DNA from: Bacteroidia bacterium
Lineage (GTDB): Bacteria; Bacteroidota; Bacteroidia; AKYH767-A; OLB10
Direction of reading: 5' to 3'
DNA: 64,000 nt
NCBI GenBank assembly: GCA_037045145.1
Contig: JBAOIA010000011.1
Span: 558,001 to 622,000 of the forward strand
Made by a program: the position numbers and the translations under genes. Below are positions 38,069 through 46,861 of the stretch, one piece after another. The notes under the pieces are model-generated. The model was not told the origin of the DNA. It saw nothing but the letters and a program-made list of their open reading frames with translations, and made no database searches. How positions within the stretch are numbered: the stretch's first letter is position 1; each line of letters begins with the position of its first letter.

Positions 38069-38419
38069 ATGCTTATAACTGTATTGAAATCGAAAATCCA
38101 TAGGGCAAAGGTCACCCAGGCCGAGTTGCATTATGTGGGAAGTATTACCCTTGATGAAAACCTGATGGATGCTGCCGACCTGATTGAAAACGAACAGGTG
38201 CAGATACTTAATATTAATAATGGTGAAAGATTTGTTACCTATGTTATCAAAGGAGAACGCAACAGTGGTGTAGTTTGCCTTAACGGTCCTGCGGCACGCA
38301 GGGTGCAGTTAGGCGACATCGTCATTGTAGCATCCTATGCCATGATGGAAAAAGAAGAAGCCAAAAATTTTAAGCCTGTTTTGGTTTATCCTGATGAAAA
38401 AAATCAACCTGTAAAATAA
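38069..38419 (+). CDS. panD: Aspartate 1-decarboxylase proenzyme
   Basis: The protein has 116 aa, normal length. Self-cleavage at Gly-Ser in LHYVGSITLDE creates the pyruvoyl cofactor at Ser25. The downstream VYVIKGER-like segment (VTYVIKGERNSG) and LNGPAARRVQLGD are the family motifs. The enzyme makes beta-alanine for pantothenate and CoA. A flippase-like gene follows after 13 bases. Confidence 0.95.
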   Translation: MLITVLKSKIHRAKVTQAELHYVGSITLDENLMDAADLIENEQVQILNINNGERFVTYVIKGERNSGVVCLNGPAARRVQLGDIVIVASYAMMEKEEAKNFKPVLVYPDEKNQPVK

Positions 38420-38432
38420 ATTCGGACAAAGG

Positions 38433-39446
38433 TTGAAGAAAAAAGTTATTTCAGTAATTAAGTATGCACTGTTTCTGGTTGCCGGAATAGGTATGCTTTG
38501 GCTTACATTCCGTAATCAGGATTTTACACAAGTAATTCAGAAAATTGAAAATGTGCATATCGGCTGGCTGCTGGCATCTGTTGTGGCTGCAATACTTGCA
38601 CACCTAAGTAGAGCCATTCGATGGAATATGCTCATTACGCCTTTAGGCTATAAGCCAAAACTGATTAATACCTTTTGGGCATTGTGTGCAGGATATTTTG
38701 CTAATTTGGCTGTGCCACGTCTGGGCGAAATTACACGCTGCGGCATGCTCACTAAAGCCGAGCAAGTTCCGTTTAACGAATTGTTCGGAACAGTGATTGT
38801 GGAACGCATCATGGATGTTCTTATGTTGTTTTTGTTATTGCTTGCTGTTGCAGCATTGGAGTTTCATCTCATTGGTGGTTTTTTGTATGATACCATCGCT
38901 GCACCCTTGATGAGTAAATTTCAAAACTTAAACCTTCCTTTGGTAGCAGGTGCTTTAGTTATAGGCATCGTAGCAATTTTTGCCTATTTCTATTTCTCTA
39001 AACATTCCGGAAAGAGTAAAGCCATTTTCGAAAAAATAAACTTATTGCTTAAAGGGGTTGTTGATGGAATAAAATCAATAGCGAAAATGAAAAATAAGTC
39101 GCTGTTTATTTTCCACACCTTGTTTATTTGGGTGATGTATTTTTTTGCCTCCTATTTGTGTTTTTTTGCCTTGGATTCAACATCTATGCTCGATGCCAAA
39201 GCAGGACTCTTTATTCTCGTAATAGGTGGATTGGGAATGTCGGCACCTGTGCAAGGAGGTATCGGGGCTTTTCATTTCATCGTTTCTCGCGGACTCATGC
39301 TCTATGGCATTTCTGAAACTGAAGGCATTGTTTATGCAACCATTGTTCATGGATACCAAACCATATTAGTACTAGTTTTGGGTGCAATAGGATTCTTTGT
39401 TTTAATGGCAACAGGAAGAAGAATTAAAACCAACAATGGATTATAA
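38433..39446 (+). CDS. Flippase-like (UPF0104/lysylphosphatidylglycerol synthase TM) membrane protein
   Basis: The protein has 337 aa from a TTG start. Eight or so membrane helices occur with the family's LSRAIRWNMLITPLGYK and FANLAVPRLGEITRCGML motifs, the latter holding the conserved Pro-Arg-x-Gly-Glu. The family is related to the MprF membrane part and to glycolipid flippases. The substrate is unknown; the following heptose-nucleotide gene hints at envelope glycolipids. It overlaps the next gene by 11 bases. Confidence 0.87.
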   Translation: MKKKVISVIKYALFLVAGIGMLWLTFRNQDFTQVIQKIENVHIGWLLASVVAAILAHLSRAIRWNMLITPLGYKPKLINTFWALCAGYFANLAVPRLGEITRCGMLTKAEQVPFNELFGTVIVERIMDVLMLFLLLLAVAALEFHLIGGFLYDTIAAPLMSKFQNLNLPLVAGALVIGIVAIFAYFYFSKHSGKSKAIFEKINLLLKGVVDGIKSIAKMKNKSLFIFHTLFIWVMYFFASYLCFFALDSTSMLDAKAGLFILVIGGLGMSAPVQGGIGAFHFIVSRGLMLYGISETEGIVYATIVHGYQTILVLVLGAIGFFVLMATGRRIKTNNGL

Positions 39447-39924
39447 CGAGATAATCAGCAAGAAAATTTTTAATGAGCATGCCTTAATGCAGCAGCTAAG
39501 CATTTGGCGGTTACAAAATCAAAAGATTGTTTTTACCAATGGATGTTTTGACATACTGCATTTGGGGCATACACAATATTTATCTCATGCAAAAAACTAT
39601 GGCGATAAATTAATTCTTGGCCTTAATTCCGATAAGTCCGGTGCATGTAAGAAAGGTCCGGGCAGACCGCTTAATAATGAAACAGCGCGAGCCATGGTAC
39701 TTGCTTCGCTTCATGTAGTTGATGCGGTGATATTATTTGATGAGGAAACACCCTATAACCTGATAAAACTCGTTCAACCTGATGTGCTGGTAAAAGGAGC
39801 TGATTATGAAATCGAAAAAATTGTTGGCTACGATATAGTCACACAACGTGGAGGCAAGGTGGTAACTATAGATTTAACACAGGGATATTCCACTACATCC
39901 CTGCTCAATCGCATCAAACAATAA
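39436..39924 (+). CDS. rfaE2: D-glycero-beta-D-manno-heptose 1-phosphate adenylyltransferase
   Basis: The protein has 162 aa. It is a free-standing nucleotidyltransferase with the HxGH-type core FTNGCFDILHLGHTQYLSHA and the downstream QGYSTTSLLNRIK, which carries the S-T-T/S motif. The enzyme activates heptose phosphate for lipopolysaccharide or surface glycans. In Bacteroidota RfaE2 is often separate from the kinase half, as here. No kinase gene is nearby. Confidence 0.92.
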   Translation: MDYNEIISKKIFNEHALMQQLSIWRLQNQKIVFTNGCFDILHLGHTQYLSHAKNYGDKLILGLNSDKSGACKKGPGRPLNNETARAMVLASLHVVDAVILFDEETPYNLIKLVQPDVLVKGADYEIEKIVGYDIVTQRGGKVVTIDLTQGYSTTSLLNRIKQ

Positions 39925-39992
39925 AAAATTTTAAATAAAGTTTCTGAATTTGATAGGTTTGTTGTAAATTTACCATTCAATTTATAGAACTT

Positions 39993-40412
39993 ATGAAGCC
40001 GGCTACTATAAAAATTCCAATTGTTACCTTGTCATTACTACTCTTAATGGGTTGTGAAAGCAATCACTTCTTTAAATCAGAAAAAAAATTAAAGAGCGAT
40101 ATTGTTGGTACCTGGGACAGAGTATTGTTTGGGCCACAAAATGAAGAAACCTGGATTTTCGTAGATGGTACAATTAAAATCTATCAACCCAATCGTCATG
40201 GTGACACAGCTGATGTTGGCACATTTTCAATAGACGCTACATTAACATCACCCTTTTTAAAGATAGAAAATACTACTTACTTGAATCAAAATCCCGGTGG
40301 CGACACTTACAATCATAAGTGGTCAATAGTAAAGATTGATAATAAAGTATTGGAAATTGCTACGGATAGTCCATTAGGAGGAGTAGCACAGATTGAGTTT
40401 ATAAAACAGTGA
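39993..40412 (+). CDS. Small lipoprotein with lipocalin-like domain
   Basis: The protein has 139 aa. The signal ends LLLLMGC, so Cys21 should be lipidated. The mature part, LKSDIVGTWDRVLFG and ETWIFVDGTIKIYQ, has the G-x-W start and alternating strands of the lipocalin-like domains common in Bacteroidota. Ligand and role are unknown. Confidence 0.75.
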   Translation: MKPATIKIPIVTLSLLLLMGCESNHFFKSEKKLKSDIVGTWDRVLFGPQNEETWIFVDGTIKIYQPNRHGDTADVGTFSIDATLTSPFLKIENTTYLNQNPGGDTYNHKWSIVKIDNKVLEIATDSPLGGVAQIEFIKQ

Positions 40413-40447
40413 TATCTTAGCGTCATCATTCTTTTTCAGACGCTGTA

Positions 40448-41812
40448 ATGGCTAAAGTAAAATCGGTTTTTGTTTGTCAGAATTGTGGAGCACAGTCACC
40501 CAAGTGGATGGGCAAATGCTCGTCATGTGGTGAATGGAATTCGTATGTTGAAGAACTTATCACTTCCGGAAATTCTTCGGCACAGGTTAACTACAAACGC
40601 AGCAGCAAGCCTGAAAAAATTACAGAAATAGAGCTGCATCAGGAGCAGCGTATTGTTTTGCCCGATCAGGAATTAAACCGTGTTCTTGGTGGCGGACTGG
40701 TACGTGGCTCACTTATTCTTTTAGGGGGTGAACCCGGAATAGGGAAATCCACACTTCTACTTCAACTTGCTGTAAGATTAAAAAATCTGAAAACAGTTTA
40801 TGTTTCCGGAGAAGAAAGCGGCCAGCAAATCCGTATGCGTGCCGAACGACTTAATTCAGGCCTGCACAATCAATGTTATCTTCTTACAGAAACATCACTT
40901 GAGATAATATTACAGCATCTCAATACATTAAAACCCGACCTGGTTATAATAGATTCAATACAAACCATGTTTCACTCTCAGATAGAATCTTCACCGGGAA
41001 GTGTATCGCAAATACGTGGATGCACAACAGAGTTGCTGCGTTTTGCAAAAGATAGTGGTTGTCCTGTATTTTTAGTCGGGCATATAACAAAAGAAGGTGT
41101 CATTGCAGGACCAAAAGTTTTGGAACATATTGTTGACACGGTGTTGCAGTTCGAAGGCGACAGACATCATATATATCGTTTGTTGCGGAGTCATAAAAAT
41201 CGTTTTGGCTCTACAGCAGAAATTGGCATTTACGAAATGCAGGGTAATGGACTGGAAGAAGTATCAGACCCGTCACAGATTATGCTGTCGCAACGCGATG
41301 AAGCACTTAGTGGCATTGCCATTGCCTGCAATCTTGAAGGCATGCGCACCATGTTGATTGAAACACAGGCATTGGTAAGCAGTGCTGTTTATGGTGTACC
41401 TCAGCGCTCAACAACAGGCTTTGACCAAAGGCGACTTAATATGTTGCTTGCAGTACTTGAAAAAAGATGTGGGTTTAAGTTAGGTGCCAAAGATGTTTTT
41501 CTAAATATTACCGGAGGCTTAAAGGTGGATGATCCAGCAATTGATTTGGCTGTAATTTGTGCCATCCTTTCAAGCAATAACGATATTCCGCTTGAGCCAC
41601 TAACATGCTTTACAGGTGAAGTGGGACTTTCGGGCGAAACACGTCCGGTAAGCCGTATTGAACAAAGAATAAAAGAAGCCGAAAAGCTTGGTTTCAAAAA
41701 AATTTATTTCCCTGCACAGAACCTTGCAGCCTTCGAAAAAGGTATGTTTAAGAACATTAAACTTTATCCGGTTGAACGGGTAGATGAAGTTTTTTCATTG
41801 CTTTTCGGATAA
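40448..41812 (+). CDS. radA: DNA repair protein RadA
   Basis: The protein has 454 aa. An N-terminal zinc ribbon (CQNCGAQSPKWMGKCSSCGE) precedes a RecA-like ATPase with Walker A GGEPGIGKSTLL, the RadA-specific motif KNRFGSTAEIG, and a C-terminal Lon-protease-like domain (NITGGLKVDDPAIDLA). RadA is a branch-migration helicase in recombinational repair. All domains are complete. Confidence 0.96.
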   Translation: MAKVKSVFVCQNCGAQSPKWMGKCSSCGEWNSYVEELITSGNSSAQVNYKRSSKPEKITEIELHQEQRIVLPDQELNRVLGGGLVRGSLILLGGEPGIGKSTLLLQLAVRLKNLKTVYVSGEESGQQIRMRAERLNSGLHNQCYLLTETSLEIILQHLNTLKPDLVIIDSIQTMFHSQIESSPGSVSQIRGCTTELLRFAKDSGCPVFLVGHITKEGVIAGPKVLEHIVDTVLQFEGDRHHIYRLLRSHKNRFGSTAEIGIYEMQGNGLEEVSDPSQIMLSQRDEALSGIAIACNLEGMRTMLIETQALVSSAVYGVPQRSTTGFDQRRLNMLLAVLEKRCGFKLGAKDVFLNITGGLKVDDPAIDLAVICAILSSNNDIPLEPLTCFTGEVGLSGETRPVSRIEQRIKEAEKLGFKKIYFPAQNLAAFEKGMFKNIKLYPVERVDEVFSLLFG

Positions 41813-41893
41813 TTTTTTCTGCAAAGACTTCTTTATTCAAAAAATCCATTATATTTTAGTAGGTAAATATTTCTTTATCTAAATAGAAAAACA

Positions 41894-42904
41894 ATGAAAA
41901 CCTTAATTTCAGTAGTTATAGCTATGGCTTCGTTTACCATTAGCGCATCAGCACAAAGCAACATAGAAATCGGCATGTCGGGTGGTGCTACCAATTATTT
42001 TGGTGATTTGGGTAACAATGAAGTATTGCAATCTACTTCAACACGACCCGGAGGTGCTATTACTGTTCGCAACTTTTTAAATAGCCCTGCTAAGACAGGT
42101 TATCAATATCAGCCATTATCTGTTGAAGCACGTTTTAGCTGGCATCGCATAGGCTATGATGAAACAAAATCTATTGGTGATAAAAAAGGTTACCAACTGC
42201 GTAATTACGGAAGGGGTTTAAGTTTCAGGACTGATGTTTATGGCTTGTCAACACATGTCAGCTATACATTGTATGCCAATAAAAGAAAACCATTATATGC
42301 ACAGGGAGCAGCAATGTATTTCTATGCAGGTGTTGGCATATACTATGCACGTCCTAAAGCAGATTTATTTAATGGAAGCATTGACATCAACAACCGTTAT
42401 TATTTTTGGAGTGATGGCACCATCAGAGATCAGGATGAGAAAAGCGGGCAAGGTAATGTAATAAAGCGTGATGGTAAGTTCGAAACTAATCTTGATGAAT
42501 GGCGCACAGAAGGACAGGGTTACAATAGTGAATTGGGACAAAAAAACCCCTATAACTTAATGCATATCGGCTTTCCACTTGGAATGGGATGGCGCTGGGG
42601 TGTAACAAAGAATATTATCTTATCGGCAGAGTTGAGTTATATTAAATTTATTACCGATTATTTAGATGATGTTAGTGACCGCTATGCAACCTACGAAGAA
42701 ATAAAAGCAAACTTTCCTGAAGAATATAAGCAAGACCTGGCAAAATATATCTCTGACCCTTCAGGTAAAGGCACCAATGGATTTGAAGGTGCTGCCACTT
42801 CGCAAAGAGGCAATACACGTAAGACTGATGGATACGCATTTCTTTCTCTTGAAGTTGCCTACAGGCTTGATTTTAACTGGGGAAAAATAAAATCATCTTT
42901 CTAA
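41894..42904 (+). CDS. DUF6089-type outer-membrane protein
   Basis: The protein has 336 aa. A signal peptide (1-20, ending ISASAQ) is followed by SNIEIGMSGGATNYFGDLGN, characteristic of DUF6089 proteins of Bacteroidota. The remainder is barrel-like, rich in Tyr and Gly, with a conserved GWRWGVTKNI turn. It probably sits in the outer membrane; function is unknown. Confidence 0.85.
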   Translation: MKTLISVVIAMASFTISASAQSNIEIGMSGGATNYFGDLGNNEVLQSTSTRPGGAITVRNFLNSPAKTGYQYQPLSVEARFSWHRIGYDETKSIGDKKGYQLRNYGRGLSFRTDVYGLSTHVSYTLYANKRKPLYAQGAAMYFYAGVGIYYARPKADLFNGSIDINNRYYFWSDGTIRDQDEKSGQGNVIKRDGKFETNLDEWRTEGQGYNSELGQKNPYNLMHIGFPLGMGWRWGVTKNIILSAELSYIKFITDYLDDVSDRYATYEEIKANFPEEYKQDLAKYISDPSGKGTNGFEGAATSQRGNTRKTDGYAFLSLEVAYRLDFNWGKIKSSF

Positions 42905-42958
42905 GAAAATTGCGATACACATTTTGCATCGTTTAATCATTGTTGCATTTTTGCAGCA

Positions 42959-43987
42959 ATGCAAATAAACACCATTCCTTTTCAACTTCAGTTTAGGAAG
43001 CCATTTGTTTTGGCTTCAGGAATAAGAACACATACATCAGTCGTATATATTAAAGTAGTGCAAAATGATATTACCGGCTGGGGTGAAGCTGCTTTGCCAC
43101 CCTATGTGAAGGAAACACAGGAAAGTGTGATACAATTTATTCAACAGCTGAAGATTCCGGAAATAACATCGGAACAAGAATTAAAAATGTTTCTGGGAAA
43201 TTTATATAAATCATCGGGAAATTATTTTGCTAAAGCAGCTGTTAATGGATCTTTTCTTGACTGGTGGACAATTAAAAACAAGCAATCACTGTCTGAGTAT
43301 TTTGGTATTGACAAAAATCTGCCAACACCTGATTGTTGTTATACCATTACCAAAGGGGATGATATAGAACAGGCGGTTAAACAAGCAGCAGATTTTAAAT
43401 TGCTGAAAATAAAAGCCGGCTTTGATGGCGATGTTGAATTTATAAAGAAAATTGCAGCATTGAGCGGAAAGGCAATTTGTGTAGATGCTAATCAGGGCTG
43501 GATTAATGCAAGTGTTGCTTTGCAAAAAGCAGAACAACTGAAAAATCTGAATGTTGCTTTTATTGAGCAACCACTTCCGGCTGACGACTGGCAGGGTATG
43601 CTGCAATTAAAACAACAAATAGCATTTACTTTAATAGCGGATGAATCATTTCAGACCATTGGTGATTTGAAGCAGATTATGGATTGTTTTCATGGAGTTA
43701 ATGTTAAGCTGATGAAATGTGGTGGAATATCAAAAGCTTTTGATATTGTTAAATCAGCACGACAGCTAAATGCTAAATTATTATTGGGTTGCATGAGTGA
43801 GAGTAGTTGTGGCATAGCAACAGCTGCCGCTATACAGCAATTGTTTGACTGGGTTGACCTTGACGGCCCATTATTAATCAACAATAATCCTTTTGCAGGA
43901 GTCAGATATAATGAAGGGAAAATTTTTATTGAAAACAATATTGGCACAGGAGCATTGCCTGTTGAATCTACTTTGCGGGTTCAGTAA
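42959..43987 (+). CDS. Dipeptide epimerase (enolase superfamily)
   Basis: The protein has 342 aa with the muconate-lactonizing subgroup layout. The catalytic Lys pair is in LLKIKAGFDGD, metal ligands are in CVDANQGW, FIEQPL and IADES, and the second catalytic Lys is in NVKLMKCGGI. The subgroup includes L-Ala-D/L-Glu epimerases that recycle murein peptides, the likeliest role, though some relatives act on other dipeptides. It converges with a GNAT gene (20-base overlap of the 3' ends). Confidence 0.88.
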   Translation: MQINTIPFQLQFRKPFVLASGIRTHTSVVYIKVVQNDITGWGEAALPPYVKETQESVIQFIQQLKIPEITSEQELKMFLGNLYKSSGNYFAKAAVNGSFLDWWTIKNKQSLSEYFGIDKNLPTPDCCYTITKGDDIEQAVKQAADFKLLKIKAGFDGDVEFIKKIAALSGKAICVDANQGWINASVALQKAEQLKNLNVAFIEQPLPADDWQGMLQLKQQIAFTLIADESFQTIGDLKQIMDCFHGVNVKLMKCGGISKAFDIVKSARQLNAKLLLGCMSESSCGIATAAAIQQLFDWVDLDGPLLINNNPFAGVRYNEGKIFIENNIGTGALPVESTLRVQ

Positions 43988-44471
43988 ATACAAGCTCCAT
44001 TAAATGCACATCAACATAGTTTCCGAATTTAAAACCTACTTCTTTCATTATTCCAATGTAGCGAAAACCAAAAATGGTGTGCAAATGAATGCTGGCCTCA
44101 TTACCTGATGCAATTCTTGAAAGCAGATAGTGTAAGCCTTTGCTTTTACCTTTAAGAATTAAAATGTCTAATAGTGCTTTACCAATTCCTTTACCACGAT
44201 GATTCTTATGAACATAAACAGAAACCTCTGCGGTTCCATTATATGCACAACGGTCGCTCCATTGGGTAAGCGAAGCCCATCCACATAGCTTATCATCTTC
44301 TTCGGCAATTAATATGGGATGCTTTTCATCGTGATTTTTAAACCAAATTATTCTGTCTTCAATGCTTTTTACTTCTGTATCAAAGGTGGCAGTTGTATTT
44401 ATAATAGCATCATTATAAACATCAGTAATAAATGGAATATCTTCTGTTGTTGCTAATCTGATTTCTATCAT
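43968..44471 (-). CDS. GNAT N-acetyltransferase, phosphinothricin-acetyltransferase-like
   Basis: The protein has 167 aa from the ATG at 44471; the fold begins at once (IEIRLATTEDIPFI). The acetyl-CoA loop is HRGKGIGKALLD, preceded by AEVSVYVHKNHRGKG, typical of the Pat/Bar group. ATFDTEVKSIEDR near residue 30 is also characteristic. Such enzymes acetylate methionine sulfone, sulfoximine or phosphinothricin. It converges with the epimerase gene. Confidence 0.88.
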   Translation of the reverse strand: MIEIRLATTEDIPFITDVYNDAIINTTATFDTEVKSIEDRIIWFKNHDEKHPILIAEEDDKLCGWASLTQWSDRCAYNGTAEVSVYVHKNHRGKGIGKALLDILILKGKSKGLHYLLSRIASGNEASIHLHTIFGFRYIGIMKEVGFKFGNYVDVHLMELVFTEPAK

Positions 44472-44711
44472 AAGTTGTGGAATAGCCATACAAAAATATA
44501 AACATTACGATATTTTTCAATAGAAGGTAATTATTAGATGATAAAAACTATGACAGAGCTAAAATTCTTACAAACGATTCTTAAAATGAAAATAGTCTTT
44601 GTTTTTGTTTTTTCAGAGATAAAATGATAAATTATTCTTTAAGAATCAGCAATTAATTTAGGAAATCTTACAATAGCAAGAATTGGATTTAGGAACAGAA
44701 AAAAATAAGTA

Positions 44712-44750
44712 TAGCGGCAATTGATTTGCAATTACCCATACAAATTCAAA
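44712..44750 (+). repeat. 39-bp direct repeat, copy 1 (upstream of small gene MDLL-1)
   Basis: 39 bases identical to 53842-53880. It begins TAGCGGCAATTG and ends CAAATTCAAA. In both places it begins exactly 50 bases before an ATG encoding M-D-L-L. It holds a small imperfect hairpin (AATTG, 5-nt loop, CAATT) and a TTGATTTG sequence one base from the TAnnTTTG box, so it may be promoter plus leader. Confidence 0.9.
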
Positions 44751-44761
44751 ACAAATAAATT

Positions 44762-44962
44762 ATGGACTTATTACTTGCAATCTTAATCTCAATGGGAATC
44801 AATGTAACCCCAAAAGACTTAACTAACAAAGAGTTTATGCTCAAAAATCAAAGTGCAATACAACATGCACAGGCTATTTTGAAAGAGCGTCAGACAGAGT
44901 CAACGCGCATTACATTTAAGGCTGCGCCACAGACAAACATTTTTAAGCAATCCAAAAATTAA
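44762..44962 (+). CDS. Small protein MDLL-1, unknown function (paralogue of 53892)
   Basis: The protein has 66 aa. The short hydrophobic N-terminus MDLLLAILISMGINV is followed by TPKDLTNKEFMLKN and a basic tail ending NIFKQSKN. Residues 1-30 align with the 58-aa product at 53892 at about half identity, while the C-termini are unrelated. That pattern of conserved head and variable tail, plus the shared 39-bp upstream element and a strong terminator at 44989, makes this a real gene rather than a chance frame. It is too short for a classical signal peptide. No family is recognised. Confidence 0.65.
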   Translation: MDLLLAILISMGINVTPKDLTNKEFMLKNQSAIQHAQAILKERQTESTRITFKAAPQTNIFKQSKN

Positions 44963-44988
44963 TTTCTGTAATATCTTTCACTGATATG

Positions 44989-45022
44989 AAAGCCGCCCCG
45001 ATTGTTCGGGGCGGCTTTTTTA
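44989..45022 (+). terminator. Rho-independent terminator after MDLL-1
   Basis: A GC-rich perfect 13-bp stem (44989-45001 with 45006-45018) with a 4-nt loop is followed by T-rich sequence, 27 bases after the small gene's stop. Confidence 0.93.
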
Positions 45023-45049
45023 TTTTAAAAATTTAGATTGGATTGAACT

Positions 45050-45153
45050 TTACTTCAACAGCACTTTGTTTTTGTAAACCAAGTTGCGTTCATTATCAAA
45101 CATGCTGCATGAGGTCATTAATAATTTGTCCACTTTTTTCTTGGAATTCCACT
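45050..45153 (-). pseudogene. 3' remnant of a secreted-protein gene overlapping the left 59-bp repeat
   Basis: On the minus strand a frame runs from within the 59-bp repeat (N-S-K-K-K-V-D-K-L-L-M) to a stop at 45050-45052, ending N-L-V-Y-K-N-K-V-L-L-K. The short basic-hydrophobic ending resembles the final strand of T9SS type A tails in this window. There is no start codon that would give a credible protein. It is probably the stump of a cargo gene joined to other sequence. Confidence 0.4.
45095..45153 (-). repeat. 59-bp inverted repeat, left copy
   Basis: The reverse complement matches 53401-53459 at 58 of 59 positions. The inward edge is AGTGGAATTCC and the outward edge ATGTTTGAT. At this inward edge the SBBP fragment loses similarity to its full-length relatives. 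Confidence 0.9.
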
Positions 45154-45312
45154 ATAACCTGTAGTATAAATATTACCAGCCTGGTCTATTGCGTTACTAA
45201 AAGCAATGTCAGCTTGTGTGCCCCCAAATTGCTTAGCCCATTGCAGGGTTTGTGAAGTAGAATCCGTAAACCTAACTATTAAGATAAGTGATATTACTAT
45301 ACTTTTTTTCAT
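45118..45312 (-). pseudogene. 5' fragment of an SBBP beta-propeller T9SS cargo gene
   Basis: 64 codons from the ATG at 45312: a signal peptide, then TLQWAKQFGGTQADIAFSNA and IDQAGNIYTTGYS, as at the start of the SBBP proteins at 51629 and 49517. Similarity stops exactly where the 59-bp repeat begins, and the frame ends shortly inside it (GIPRKKWTNY). The remaining ~480 residues, including the T9SS tail, are absent. An upstream ATG at 45357 is in frame but adds a non-signal leader. Confidence 0.75.
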
Positions 45313-45374
45313 ATTACCGAATTCTTTTCTTTTCAAAAGTATAATAATTTTTTTCATAAAAAATCACCATTGCG

Positions 45375-46193
45375 CTAATTGGTTTTGATAATCTTTTCAT
45401 GATATTGATTTTTTGAGTTATCTGTAATTTGTATTATGTACATTCCGTTGGGAATATCTTTCATTGAAATAATAAAGTCATCAGAATTTATTTGCCTGTA
45501 TTCTTTAAACACTGTTCCTGTTAAATCTGATAGCTGAATGTTATCAACATGATTTTTAATACTGATTCTTAAATTATCTGTTACAGGATTAGGGAATATT
45601 TTATATTGCTCTTTTGATATGGTATTAAGTCCTATTGTTGGGTCATAAAGCAAATTAATGTCTAATGGAAATTGACTTGCACTTCCCCAGCTAAAAGCTG
45701 GAGCAAAAGCACTATCATCCATTAGCATATCAAAATATTGGCAACCAAGACAATTGTTAATTGCAAAAAAATAATCGTTATCCATTCTCGCTATATTAAA
45801 TACTCCTTGCTGAACAGGAAGATATGATGCATGAAAGAGCGATGTATCCCAACTTACAGTTATCGGATATTGATAGTTGAGAGCATAGATATATGCATTA
45901 TGTCCAGGGAAATAAAAATAAGGAAGTGCAAAGGTTTTTGTGGTATCATTATCATAATTGAAGATGTATACATTGAATTTAGAATAATCAATAACTACTT
46001 TACCTTCACCTAAAAGGGTATCAGTAGGTAGTGTGCCATGTGCAGTCGTATCATAAACCAGCCAAATAGTATCCTTAGCACCTGTTGCATCTTCAAATGC
46101 AATGTGAAATTTCCATTGGGGTTGAGCCATTCCAATAGAAATATATATTGTAAGCACCAAAAAGAAAATAGTTTTAATAACTTGATTTTTCAT
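45375..46193 (-). CDS. T9SS type A cargo, EDA-motif family member 1
   Basis: The protein has 272 aa. The signal peptide ends MAQP near residue 24. The mature start holds IAFEDATGAKDTIWLVYD and then DTLLGEGKV, a motif pair shared with the proteins at 46862 and 48320. The tail from about residue 195, YKIFPNPVTDNLRISI to GMYIIQITDNS, is a type A sorting domain. It diverges from the XRE regulator at 46402 across 208 bases that carry two palindromes, so that regulator may control it. Function is unknown. Confidence 0.85.
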   Translation of the reverse strand: MKNQVIKTIFFLVLTIYISIGMAQPQWKFHIAFEDATGAKDTIWLVYDTTAHGTLPTDTLLGEGKVVIDYSKFNVYIFNYDNDTTKTFALPYFYFPGHNAYIYALNYQYPITVSWDTSLFHASYLPVQQGVFNIARMDNDYFFAINNCLGCQYFDMLMDDSAFAPAFSWGSASQFPLDINLLYDPTIGLNTISKEQYKIFPNPVTDNLRISIKNHVDNIQLSDLTGTVFKEYRQINSDDFIISMKDIPNGMYIIQITDNSKNQYHEKIIKTN

Positions 46194-46309
46194 ATTTTTA
46201 AATTTTTCTTAAAACTAATAAACTATTGTGTTTCAAGAAAAATATTTTGTTTTTACTTTTTATCCTCTATTTTTACGCTTCAGAAATGAACATCTACTAT
46301 GGAATATTC

Positions 46310-46326
46310 TATTCATATTCTGAATA
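46310..46326. promoter_or_regulatory. Operator-like palindrome 1 (TATTCA-N5-TGAATA)
   Basis: A perfect inverted repeat with 6-base arms and a 5-base centre. A second identical-arm copy follows 20 bases later, two helical turns, so two regulator dimers could bind the same DNA face. It lies in the 208-base gap between the divergent XRE and EDA-1 genes. Confidence 0.6.
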
Positions 46327-46329
46327 AAA

Positions 46330-46346
46330 TATTCAATTTTTGAATA
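46330..46346. promoter_or_regulatory. Operator-like palindrome 2 (TATTCA-N5-TGAATA)
   Basis: Same arms and spacing as the copy at 46310; only the central five bases differ. It ends 55 bases before the XRE start, a fitting place for autoregulation. Confidence 0.6.
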
Positions 46347-46401
46347 AAATAGTCGTGAAAAGAATAATTAATTCATTTCATTCATAAAACTAAAATAAAT
46401 C

Positions 46402-46761
46402 ATGCATCAATTAGGGGAAAAAATCAGAAAAATCAGGCGTATTAAAAATTTAAGCCAGCTTGATGTAAGCGAAAAAATCGGACTTACGCAAAGCGAAATC
46501 AGTAAAATTGAAAACGAGGAAGTAGCTATTAGCGTTACCCTATTGCAGCGCTTTTCTAAATTTTTTGATATGCCTGTAGAAGACATTATTCATTATGATG
46601 AAAAGGTTTCGTATAACATTACTACGCATGAGCAAAAAGGTGGGGCAAACGGATTAGTGATTGGAAATAGCGATGCAGATGATTTGATAAAAATGATTGA
46701 AAAACAAAATGTAGAAATTGAAAAGCTGCGAGAGGAGTTAAAAAATATTAAAAATAAATAG
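46402..46761 (+). CDS. XRE-family transcriptional regulator
   Basis: The protein has 119 aa. Residues 4-62 are a helix-turn-helix of the Cro/CI type (LGEKIRKIRRIKNLSQLDVS, LTQSEISKIENEEVAISVTL). The C-terminal ~30 residues (KMIEKQNVEIEKLREELKNI) form a coiled coil suited to dimerisation. It is the only plus-strand gene inside a minus-strand array of secreted proteins, and two phased palindromes precede it. Its targets are probably its own promoter and the divergent EDA-1 gene; this is inference. Confidence 0.88.
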   Translation: MHQLGEKIRKIRRIKNLSQLDVSEKIGLTQSEISKIENEEVAISVTLLQRFSKFFDMPVEDIIHYDEKVSYNITTHEQKGGANGLVIGNSDADDLIKMIEKQNVEIEKLREELKNIKNK

Positions 46762-46861
46762 CCTGCGGTCTTTTTAGAAGTATGTTAAATAAAAAGATGA
46801 ATATGCTTTTTATTTAAAAAAAATTATTTCGTTTAAATCATTAAAATCTTTTTCATAAATT

